This document shows positions 36,982-48,650 of a stretch of DNA of 64,000 nt, piece after piece. The stretch comes from Hepsetus odoe. Its lineage: Eukaryota > Chordata > Actinopteri > Characiformes > Hepsetidae. The position numbers and the translations under genes were made by a program. Where the stretch lies: NCBI GenBank assembly GCA_017165825.1, contig CM029372.1:4108999-4172998 (forward strand), in the 5' to 3' direction. Position 1 is the first letter of the stretch; every line of letters begins with the position of its first letter. A model generated the notes under the pieces. The model was not told the origin of the DNA and made no database searches. It worked only from the letters and a program-made list of their open reading frames with translations.

Positions 36982-37190
36982 TCAGTCTTTTACTTCCTGG
37001 GTCAAAGGCTTCCTCATCGTCAGGACAAACTTGTGTGAGATAATTCGGTCGAGAATTTTGGCGTCATCGAGTAGCAGGGTCTTTAGGCTGAGGTCACGAT
37101 GAGCAGCGTCAAAGTCCCACTCGAGGCCGTGTAGCAGCTGAAGGATGACCATTAGCCGTCCCAGCCAGTCAGACGGACGCTCCATACAGT
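36982..37190 (-). CDS. candidate terminal exon, GC3-rich open frame
   Basis: After a possible acceptor aaatgtag (a CT-rich run lies about 25 nt upstream), a 69-codon frame runs to TGA. It starts C-MERPSDWLGRLMVILQLLHG and ends TMRKPLTQEVKD. Third positions are clearly GC-rich for this AT-leaning region, which favours real coding. If joined in phase 1 to the FDNNE exon it would place Cys and a short hydrophobic stretch where alpha2delta-1 has its DCGG and GPI signal. However, about 45 mostly hydrophilic residues follow, which is wrong for a GPI signal. It could be an alternative tail, an exon of another gene, or chance. Confidence 0.35.
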
Positions 37191-37441
37191 CTACATTTTT
37201 TCCTTAATCCAAGTGAGAGAGAGAGAGCAAGTCACACTAAAAAGGTCTGCAGTACACATACACTGAAGCCTAATCTTACTTATTACTTGGACTGTGATAC
37301 TTATAGTTAAAAAACAAAGCTAAGTTTTGAGATATATCTTAAATTAGCTAAATTAGACTAGAACTTCTTCAGTGCAGTAGATTGAGGGTTTGAGGATTAA
37401 ATAGAAATAGAAATAGCTTATTAGTCTGAATCATGCAAATG

Positions 37442-38083
37442 TAAGTAAATGATACAAAGAGAGAAATACAGGAGAAGAGGAAAGGTTGGTATCTATGACT
37501 AAGGTAGACAAATTAGAAAAAGGAGAAGACAAGAAAATAGGGAAGAGGATAAGAGGAGAGCAGAGAGAGGGACAGATGGAAAGTGAGGGTGAGGGAGAGA
37601 GACAGAACAAGTGGAGAAGGATGAAAGGAGAGGAGAAATGGGAAAGAGAGAGTGTCTAAGAGGGAGAGAGCAAAAGTGATTATGAAAAGGAATGAAACAA
37701 GAATAGGAGATACAGAGAGAAGGCAAGAAAATGAAGTGAAGACAAGCTGAGAGAAAGGTAGAAAGGAAGACTATACAGCAAGAGAAAGAGTGAATAATGG
37801 AAAGAGACAGAACTAGAATGAGGGCAGAGTGCGAAGAGACGGGAAGAGGGAGTAAGAGAGAAAAAAGAGGGGGAAAAAGGAGAGAGAAAGAGAGATGTAA
37901 AAAAGAGTGAGCAAACATTTGAATCTGATATAAAAGGCTTATCAAATGAGATGGAAAGAGAACAAGAGAAACAGAGAGAGAAGAAAATTAAAATGTGGAA
38001 ATAGGAAGAAAGAAAAGAAAAAGAGAGTGGAGAAAGGAGACAAAGTGAAAGAGGAAAGAGAGATAGAGAGGGGAGAGAGAGCT

Positions 38084-38121
<38 letters not shown>

Positions 38122-38128
38122 GGACTGA
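37442..38128. repeat. ~690-bp GA-rich purine tract
   Basis: Near-continuous purine on the plus strand with (GA)n cores at 38085-38118. It lies between the two candidate terminal exons and supplies a CT-rich sense strand to the minus-strand transcript. Confidence 0.93.
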
Positions 38129-38217
38129 CCCGAGACAGCACATGAACACTGGCAGCAGTAACATGAGCAGTGAAGAGAGCAGTGGAGAGCCAGCGCTTCT
38201 CCTACCTGGCCTCATCC
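37988..38217 (-). CDS. alternative candidate terminal exon with GPI-signal-like sequence
   Basis: After acceptor aatgtgtcag the phase-1 frame reads MRPGRRSAGSPLLSSLLMLL, then LPVFMCCLGSVHF. A small-residue SAG/GSP followed by about 15 hydrophobic residues is what a GPI attachment signal looks like, and alpha2delta proteins are GPI-anchored. Against it, the frame then runs on through a CT microsatellite as Ser-Leu repeats to a stop near 37988, and the frame needs the weaker phase-1 donor of the preceding exon. Confidence 0.3.
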
Positions 38218-38243
38218 CTGACACATTACGGCCAACGCACGGC

Positions 38244-38245
<2 letters not shown>

Positions 38246-38283
<38 letters not shown>

Positions 38284-38370
38284 CATGCAGCAAAAACGTT
38301 CAGCAGAGTTGAGTGCAACTAAGTGCGTGGAAGAGTAAGGAAGAATGTTAAGCAGTAATAGGAGAAGAAA

Positions 38371-38401
<31 letters not shown>
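38246..38401. repeat. (GA)n and (GAAA)n microsatellites
   Basis: (GA)n at 38246-38281 and about eight GAAA units at 38367-38401. Confidence 0.95.
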
Positions 38402-38703
38402 TGCAAACGTGTGTGGGAGAGTGCATCAGAGTTAATAAAGACATGAAACTGAAAAAAATTGTGGAGACCAAAGAAAACCAAGCATTCAAGCATTGAGATC
38501 TGTCACTGAGACCTGCAGCATAAAGCGTCTTTCTCTACAGAGAAATTTAACACTCCTAGTGCTGCTGTGGTTCTGGTGTGAGAGATCTTGTTAAGTGGTT
38601 CTAGATAGTACAGAAAAAAGAAATCAAGAAGCAGTTATCTGTATAAAAGCCTGAACATACAGCACATGCATTGGTGAACATTTATAGGCAGTGATGCACT
38701 TAC

Positions 38704-38786
38704 ACTTTCGTTGTTATCAAAGCACACATCCGGACCTTTCCGGTACCGTGGTTTTAAGGCTAGATCACAGGGGTTTGGACCAGAAG
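38704..38786 (-). CDS. cacna2d1: cacna2d1 exon (SGPNPCD...RKGPDVCFDNN)
   Basis: Acceptor caatgtcag. It encodes S-SGPNPCDLALKPRYRK and GPDVCFDNNE, the conserved end of delta just before the variable GPI-anchor region. The strongest donor is AGT|gtaagt (exon end 38704, phase 0). A weaker GAAA|gtgtaa two bases earlier (exon end 38706, phase 1) would join in frame to both candidate last exons. Confidence 0.93.
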
Positions 38787-40944
38787 CTGACATTGTATAT
38801 TCAGGAAAAACCCTGGAATACACTCTAACAGAGGCTTTTCTGTAATGGACATGCCTGATCGGCACACCTAAATGAAATCTGTGTGTAAATCTGAGTGTGT
38901 AAATTCAATCAAATTTAACCAGAGCTCAAAAGCATCTTGCTGACCAATTGTGTTCCCCATGTTTGTAGAAATCCCATATCCTATATATTTTTTATATTTA
39001 TAACATCTGTTTGGTTTTACAGTCATTTCCTTTTTGATGATTTTCTGCCTCTTTAGCCCTTACAAAAAAGCCGGTTGTTTTTCTTACTGTGCTTCATCAC
39101 TAATATATGTAAATTACATCTGTTCTGATTGGCTGTATGTCCTGTCTTATTTATTTTACTGTTAAATTTAGTGAGCAGGGAAAAACACAATGCCACACAG
39201 CTCACATCTCTAAGCATTAACATTACATTCACATATATAATATTGCCCCATTTCTGACACCAAGGCAGCTCTGACTTTTTGGAGGTGTGGATCCACAAGA
39301 ACTCACAGAGGCATGCTGTGGAATCAGGCACCAGAATTTAGCAGCATCCTTTAAGTCCTGTTAAGTTCCATGGAGAAAGTTCAGAGCATCCATGGATTAG
39401 ATTAGTTTGTCCAGAACTCCAATCAAATTAAGATCTGGGAAGTGTGATCAGCATCTTGAAGTTCTTGACATTTTCTTCAAAAACATTCCAGGACAATGCA
39501 AAGCTGACTACGTGGAGTGCTTTTACTGGGGCAGCGGTGCTTTTACTGGGGCAGCCTAGTGGTTAGGGAGTTGGCCACAGGATCGGAAGATTGTGGGTTT
39601 GATTCCTTCACCAGTAAGTTGCCCTGAGGTACCCTTGAGCAAGGTACCGTCCTGTCACCGCACCCTGGGCGCTTTCAATAGCTGTTTGGGGCTGTGGTGG
39701 CCTAGGGGTTAGAGAGTTGCCCTTGCATCGGGAGATTGTGGGTTTGATTCCCCACCAGTAGGTTGCCGTGAGGTACCCTTGAGCAGGTACCGTCCTGTCA
39801 CCTGCTCCCGGGGGCTTTTCAATGGCTGCCCACTGCTGCACAGTGAGTTCATGGGTTAAATGCAGAGGTCCAATTTCGATGTGGTTCATTGTGTGCTGTG
39901 CTGTGACCTCGCAATGACAAGCTGAATGAAACTTGTCACTTTCACTTTCTTTTTTCACTTTTTCAGAAAGAGGCCCCTCCTATTAGGGAATACCTGTGCC
40001 ATGAAAGGATGAACTTGATGCTCCATGACAGGTTTAGGTGAATGCCAGGATCCATGCTTTACCAGCAGAACATTTTCCAGATGATAATTCTTCTTCATAT
40101 CATCATGCAAACTGCTACCTCCTTCCCTTGCTCCCTGTTCCAGTTCTGATGCCCCCTGTTCACTTTAAAAAGCACGTTAAGTGGTGCACAGAGGTCAGAA
40201 TGGGCGCTGTAATGGATATGCAGCTACATCTCCCTCATAGAGAGCAAGCAGTGAGGCACTCTTTTCTGACACCTCTCATTCATAAGATTTTCAGCCATTT
40301 GTCCTCCAGTAGCTTTTCTGTGGGATCAAAAAGAATGAGTGAGCTGTATCACTGCCTAGATCACGATCCTCTAGCACCTGATAACCTTTCACTGGTTCAC
40401 TGTTTGTCCTTCTTTGGACCTTTGTTATTGTAGATTACTAATCACTGCATACCAGGAAAATGCCACAAGCCCTGTTGTTTTGGAGATGCTCTGACACTGG
40501 CCTTTAGTCATCACAGATTTAACTCTTGTCACAAAGATCTTTCCACATGCCTTTCCAAGATTCCTTCTTCCAAAACATCCACAAGAACTGACTGTTCACT
40601 TGCTGCCTAATATAACCATATTACAGACGGCTCTGTAAAAAATCGTGTCAACTACATAAGCGTGGTGGTTTAATGTTGTGGCTGATCGGTGATTTAACTT
40701 TTGGAAATTTTGTCATTACACATGCTTAGGCAGTGGTAAATATTTTTAGTTTGGTCCCACCTTACTTTACATTAGTGTGGCATGTAAGCATGTCAGCGTT
40801 ATGGGGTTGTGAATGTGTAGGTAAGGATACAGGGCTGCTCGGCCTGGACAAGCGGCTTTACATTACAGCTGCATCTATCCATAGCATCTGCTATGATCAG
40901 CACCAGATTGGTCTTCAAGAGCCTCTCAGCAATGAACTGCCTGG

Positions 40945-41001
<57 letters not shown>

Positions 41002-41270
41002 CACACACACAAAGAAATATGGCAGAGGTTGAGTTGCATTAAAAGCATTTTCCTTTTCTTCCTGCTTCTGTGTCTGTGTTTGATCTTGTTTGTAGCTCAG
41101 CTCTTTGTGAGCACCAAAAGCCTTTATAAAACATCTTTGGTACTGAGGACCAAGAATAATGTTGTTTTCACAACCAGTGCAACTTTTTGGGAAAAAGTAA
41201 CAACTGAAAAATGGGCTTTTGGTTACTAAGGTGTAGGTAAGGGTTAGGTGTATTGTTACTTTCTGTGTGT

Positions 41271-41313
<43 letters not shown>

Positions 41314-44300
41314 TATGGTTTTGTAAAACATGTCCTTACCTGGAGCAGTTGGAGCATTCTACATTTCCCTTGAAGCTTCTGTTGAGGTTCACAAAGAAGT
41401 ATTGTGTCTGCTCCGTGATGCAGCTCTCCTTCTCCAAGGCTTCTTCTTCTGGCTCCGCTATTCACCAAAGCACAGTCTAGTGTTAGGAGTATAGACATCC
41501 CTCCTGGTGATTAAGATATGCTTAAAACATGTTTTTTCATCTAGCTGTATGACAGTGGAATTGAGTTTGGTTGGTGTAATGATAGTAGAGTCAAATTCAG
41601 GATAGCGATACAATGTTAAAAATTGATTTCAGAGCTTTTTAATGGCTTTTTAAGCCCTGAGATGAGAAAGAATACTACAATTTAAGTCATATGGCATATG
41701 ATCCTAACTGCTCAATTACAGCTTATTTAGTGTATTCTCCTCTACCAGGTCCATCCTTCTCTGGCCATAAACCACTTGATCCGTTTGTGATCAGGGGACC
41801 GGCGCATATTTCTGGATGAAATGGATGTTATAAGGTATAACTAATGCAGTTTTATCCCATTAGCATTGCATGGTGGTACAGAGCATGGGGAAGCGATGGC
41901 CTAGTAGTTACTGATGATGCCCTGGAAGGTACAGGGTTGCCCTGAGGTACCCTTGGGCAAGATACCTTCCCCATCACTGTTCCCTGGGTGCTGGGTGCAC
42001 ACTGCTGCGTGTACAGGTTAAATGTAAGGATGCATTTTGTTGTGTGCTGTGTTTTCACTTTCACTTTCACTACAATAAACAGTGTGCTGAGAATGATACT
42101 CAACCCAGCGCAATGGGCTCCTGATCAATGATGAAAGGGGTATTAGATGATGTTTGCTACACTCTGTGATAGTGCTCTTAAATGATCAGTTTAGCTGGAA
42201 AAGATGGACAGTAAATGATAAAGGCAGGTGTACCTTACAAAGTGGTTTGCGCACAGAGTACACGCAATGTTTTTTTTATCATCAACTGATCCAAACAGAA
42301 TAGCAGTAGTCTGTTTCAGATCAATTCATAAAATTTCATTTTCAGGCCTTTTTCACCAGGGACTCTCAAAATAAATATATTCTTAGATTTTTTTACTCAA
42401 CATCTCACCCATCTGACAGAAAAAACCCGGTCATTCAAACACGTCATCAATACAGCAAACGATAAACATGTGGGATGTCAGCCTTTTTAAATAAACACTT
42501 TTTTTTCATCCACGCAAAACCAACAAGTCTCCATCCTGCCAGGCATTTTCCAAAAGCTTTGTAGTTTGTGACCTAAAACAGCATGAACAAACAAAGTTTT
42601 CAAATATATATATGCGTGAACGGGGCCTCAGTGGCCCAAATGTGCCTGCCTGGTAATTCATCTCAACTCTGTGAAGTGTCCCCCATGCCAGGCTCCCACA
42701 TGGCTGCTGTCAAACGTGACATCGCCACAAACAATCACATCTGGTATTTCACAACCACTCTATCATGAAAGCATGACTCTGTTTTCATCCATTCATTTAG
42801 CACTAACACTGTCATTGTTTCATAACACACTATCACGGGTTCATGTCTAGGGGAGCCTCCAAGACTTAGACCTTAATCACTTTCAGAGTTTGGTTTCTTA
42901 CCTGCTTCCAGGAAATTAGGAAACGTTAGGCTAACAAACAGCTGCTGCAGTATTGACCTGGAAATCAAAACAAAGCAGCAGACGATCATCTCAAACAATA
43001 ACACAGCAAAGATCCAAACACACATCCTTCATGGACCTGCCTCAAACAATAGCTCTTCTACCAGCAGAAAAAATAAAAAACAAAGGTGTTAGTAGTACGT
43101 TAGTAGTAGATATAAGAGAGAGTTTTTCCACATATTTTCTATTAGAAGCCACAGGGCAGCTGCTGAATTCCTTCTGTAAACATTTATATGGGACATATTT
43201 TTGAATAATACTTTTTTTTTTATTCTAAGGTAAATCAGTTCTTCTAGACACAGGGCCGGTTTTCCAGAGAAAATAATCTGTGGTAATAATTACTGGCATA
43301 GTTTTCACCAAGCAGTTATACGAGGAAAAAAAAAAAAGCTTTTTTATTACTCCAGTGTTTAAAAGCTGGATAAAATTTCATAACACAGCTTCGGTGAGAC
43401 ATTGTTTCATATCGGTGTCATCCCAGACTTTGTGACTGTAATGGTGAAGCTGAAAACTTGCTAGAGATTGTCTTGTATTTCAAATGTTAACTTTTCCAAC
43501 AAAATGTATCAACTGCTCAACGATTAACATCATAAATCAGTAATGAGTCGGCAGCAGTGGACAGAGCTCTAAAGAAACTGCAGATAGAGATAATGGAACT
43601 AGATTTTTCCAGCGTTCAAACAGCGCAAAAATCAACTCGTTCATGTCCAACATGAATCTAGTCTCATTAGTAACTGAACTGAACTGAACTGAATATATAT
43701 ATTTTTTCAGATTTAGTCTAAATATTGTCAGAATATTGAGTGCTGAGTGACTTCTGTATTGGGAATCAAATGAGTATCATAAATAGATCAAATTATGGTT
43801 GGAAAGTATCAAGACTCCTGGCATCAGCAGAAAAATTGTAAAGAAAATATAGAAATGGCTTTTTATGCAAATGTACATCCCTAAGCAGGAACCAATACTA
43901 GCTTAGTTTGTTTTCAGTCTTTCTTTGTTAAACAGATCAGAACTTTGAGCCCTGATTTGTCGAAAGGATCAAACTGTGATTTGAATGCATTGCTACCCCA
44001 TATAAAATGTTTTAGGTCAATTTGAGACGTAAACACCACATTTTCATGAGGACTCCACTCACCAGGCTGCTGCAGAGGCCCACCAGCCCAGATTCAAAAG
44101 GTCTACTATGGTCGGCTGCGAGGGACAAAAAAAACAGCACATTACTTTTAGATCCAAGGTACACAGACCTAGCCCTCCAGATTCTAGAGTGCAATGTTCC
44201 CTCAAGTGTTTCTCTTCGATTCCATGAGCTTCCCCTTTTGAGCGGAGAAGCACCCAAACATCCTGCTTTTCATTGGCAGGGCTCCACCGCAGCGTTTGCC

Positions 44301-47300
44301 AAATGAAGAAACACATGGCGAAGAAAGCCGGAGGAGCAAGCTCATAGTCACCGCTACAGATGCTAGTGTAAATGTACAAACAGGGCAATGAGTGAAATCT
44401 GGGCTGCATTTGAAAGAACACAGGCTGCTTTAATTAGCACCAAAAAGGATGCATCCCCACGCTCTGATTCAAGGTTGAGTGTGTGTGTTCTGGACGGTTT
44501 AGTCACCGGGTCCAGACTAACCTGTGACTTTAAACTCACTGAAGATCAGAGAGGGAGCGTGAGCCTGCCCTGTTGGTTCATTATAGAGCAAACACACGCC
44601 ACTGACGGCTGCGGCCTCACTTTCACTTCATGGCCTGCCAGAGTTTACAGAGCTGTCACGAAACGAGGCCTGCACACATATAGCTATTTTTAGCAGGCGG
44701 CAGCATTTTTAGCAGGACAAGCAACTTTCGGGAAAGGGGTAGAGGAAGCGGAGCCATAAGATTAAAAGCCTTTGATTCGACCCTGTAAAAGAGATGTTCA
44801 TCACTAAGGCTTGAAACAGCAGGCGGCCTTTTTTCCTTTCTTTTTTTGTTGAACTCAGGTGCAACAAATTCAGCTGACTACTATCATCTTCCACTTCTCG
44901 CAATGATTAGTAGGTCTGGTCGTAAACATCTGTCACTATTAAACTCACCACGTATACTGATCTGAGGCCTGCTCCTGATCGGTTTTCTTTGACGGGGTCA
45001 CAGACTGCCTGGTAGTCGTAGGTTTTGTTGAAGGAGAACAGAGACTCGTTTAGCAAGCTGATCATCAGAATGGGGTCGATCTCACCGAAGAACTGGCCGA
45101 TCTAACAGAGAGATGGACGGAGACATAAAAGCGCAGGCACAAAACAGCTGCGTTTATTGAAGTTCAAAAGTTTTGCTCAAAAGAGTGTTCAATCCAAAAT
45201 CTACTGGCCTAAATAAAAAAAATAGAGTGATACTGCAACACACCTCATCTGTAGCATGTGTAAAAGTTACAGTGTGTGCAGACAGATGGTACAGTTAAAA
45301 CACATCGTTAAAATTTATTAGCCCATTTCTGTATAAGAACTTTCTTTCAGGAGCTTTGCACAAAGATGAAAACAAGAAAAGAAGAAATGAGAGATAGAAA
45401 AGGAGGGAAAGACAGAAAAGGGAAAGTGAAGCTAGGCAAAGCAGATGTTTGTGTGTATGCGGATTTATGTGAATTAGCTGTAGTTAGGTTAAGGGCAAGA
45501 TTAAGGTTTTCAAGTCAGTTTCTCGCCTCTTGCAACTGACCTGAAATCAGTCATTCGTACACATTCAGCAGACTGAAAGCTCTCCACAAGAGAGAGTGTT
45601 CAACTAATGTTTAATGCACCATATGGTCAGTAAAACATAAGTTAATCAAGCAACTAAAGTTCTTAAGCGACTGCTCCCGTTAGGGGTCACCACAGCAGAT
45701 CAAGCGTCTCTGGGTCAACAGTCTTTCTCCCGGACCACCGCATCTCCCTCCTTTAAGCAAACTAAAGCATTTAAATGTATATGATGGTAGTGTAAGATCA
45801 TACTTTTCTTAGTATATGGGCTTGGAAGATCTTGGAAGCATAAATAATAATAAAGTTTTTCGCTGGATATTCGCTGGACCAATTTGTAGAATATAACAAA
45901 CAGCTGCCTGCATAGCAACACATTATACCATTACTTTTGCTTTAGTAAGTATTTTGTTGGCTTTGTGCATTGTTTATTGTTGCAATTTCAACTTTGTATT
46001 TCAAGATTTTCACTGTTTTTATTTGGTATATAGAGTGCGAGAAGATTTTTTTCTACGAGCAGCTTTTTAGAAAACTGCTCTGCTGCGGGAGGTGGAAGAA
46101 GTGTTTCGAGGAGGTCAACAGGATCCGGACTAATCTCATTAACACAGCTCACTACATTACCATAAACTAACTTGATGGAGGTGCCGTCTTTGAGCCAAGA
46201 AAATCTCTAAGGAGTGATACAGTGTGTGTATGTGTGTGTGCATGTGTGAAGACAAAAAAAAAAAAAAAAAAAAAAAACTCTTGTTCTGGTTACTGTTAAA
46301 AACAGGCAGCGAACAGCACCCAACTCAGGTGCAGAAGAAACAATGTCCTGTCAGCAACGATATGAGAATGTGTGTGTGTGTGTGGCTGCAAGTTCAGAGG
46401 AAGCATAAATCTGGCCGTGTATAAAGTGCTCTCCTCTCTAGCTCGCTCTGCGAGTAATAACACTCCTAACGAATGGGCAGGCAGTGCCGGCAGCGGTCAG
46501 CGCGGACCCTGGAGAGGCCGCGGGAGGAGGGTGGGGGCCAGGTCGGCTTTAGCTCAGCGCTGTGATTTATTCTGCACACACTCGACTCCAACGGGCCTCC
46601 CTCACTAAGCCCAACCACAAACATTTATTCTGCTACAGCGGGAGGGCGGCCTGAGATGGGCTTTGGGGCTGTGAAGGGGGGAGGACTGTGAGTGACTGAC
46701 ATATGAAGGACTTCCTCTGATTGGAGGACAGAAAAAACAAACCTTATTCAAATAATCGAACTTATTGGTCATGACTAAGAATCCTCCGTCGTCAAGGAGC
46801 ACACAGTCAATGTTCTTGAAGACACACAGGGAGGGGAAAAAAGAGAGAAAGACAATCAGGAAACGGTGGACTTAAATAGACCGCAATGTTTTGTCTGATT
46901 GACATAACACAAAAAAAACACCATTATGTAGTTTTATCTGATTTTGCCCAAACTTGATCTGAGCTGAGACTGAAACTGACCCAAGCCAGCCTTCTGTCAC
47001 AGCAAATGCCAAAAAAAAAAAAAAAAAGAGACTGAACATGATGAATCAGGTCCTGTCAAGTTTGGACAACTATTATATAAGTTAATAGTAAAAAGAAATG
47101 CAGCAGGAGGAGGATGTTATATGTGCCATATTCAAGTGGCACAATTGAATTCTTATGAACTGATTGGTCTAAAATTGGTTTCGTACCAGAAGAAAAGTGA
47201 TGAGTTAGCAATATTTAAGAAAGGAATATTTTCCTGCCAGCTACCGCTCACTGGTACTTAAAGTGAACATGAATTAAAATGATGATACCTTAAATAGCAT

Positions 47301-48613
47301 GAAAAGAAACTCATGCTGGCGATCTGCTTTTAACCAAACACCCCAGTAAAGAAAACACACACCGGGTGCAGTGGTTGCAACGACTGCGCCCGGGGAGCAG
47401 TGCTGGGGATGGTATCTTGTTTAAGGGTACCTCAGGGTAACCTTCTGGTCCGGGATTCAAACCCGCAACCTTCCGATCATGTGGCCAACTACTATTGTTT
47501 CACACTAAACAACAGACCACAGTGGACTTTATTTATCCTCCTACTCAGGGTTACAGTGAAACAATAAATGTAATGCCTTACCGGATCATCTTTTTTACAC
47601 CCACATATCTCATCGTTACACTGTTGAGAATAGACAGAAAAAGCGCAAGGCCTCATCATTCCCACAAATATTGTACATTTACATAAATAGCCTAACAGCA
47701 AACTATTTCAAAAAATACACCAGACTGCAAAAGCCCATATGATGAATCACCAAATAGTCTACTTACCCCAATAATTAAGCTTTCTTAAGAGAAAACTGAA
47801 CGGTGTTTTAATAATCTTATCTTATCTTATAATTTTATCTTTAGACTTCAACATAAAGAAAGCATTTATGCTGTGGAATATACTCAGGCAAGATTTTTTC
47901 CTTTAATTTCTAAAGATAAGAAGAGAAGAAAAACACACAGAAAGGAAAACATGTTCTTTAGTCTCTTTAGTTTAAGCGTAAGGCTATTGAAATTCTGTGG
48001 CCTGGCCCAAGTGATGAGCTAATATATCTGCTATTTGTGTTTCACAAAGTGCTTTGGGTCCAGAATATCCTGAAACACTTCATCTCAGGCAATAAAATTC
48101 CCTTTAATGTGACATTTGTGATGGCCTGAAGATGTTTCTGATTGCATGGACTGCATCCATTTCCATTATCGCAAACGTATAACTCATCGTAATAACTTAT
48201 GTCAGTCTGTGGAGAAACACCTAGGTAATATCTGAGGTTATGCCCAGAAAATTCAGGAACCATATAGTACTTTTTAGTTATGTCTGAAGCAGCATTCGAA
48301 CTCACGTTAGATTTCGCTGTAGCATTGGTGAAGCTCTCCATCAAATAATTAATGTCCAGTTTCACACCAACCACTAGGGCAAACAACAGCGAAGCTGTTA
48401 TCAGCTCTTCTTGAAGGATGATCATACAATATGCACTATCATCATTTTGACTGACCATGCACTTGTCCATCAATCAGCATTACCTGCTGGTTTGAGCTTT
48501 GCTCTATTGATGGTGAGGTCCACCGCTTTGCTCACTAAAATGGAGCCACTTGGATCTGGAAACAGAGTGAGGGAAAGTATTTTTTAAATATATTTCTGTG
48601 TTAAAAGGCATTC

Positions 48614-48650
<37 letters not shown>

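Noticed and set aside
37080..37125. HRDLSLKTLLLDD in the 36982-37190 frame, similar to a kinase catalytic loop
   Set aside because: The Asn of HRDxxxxN is missing, no DFG follows and no other kinase motif is near. Chance resemblance.
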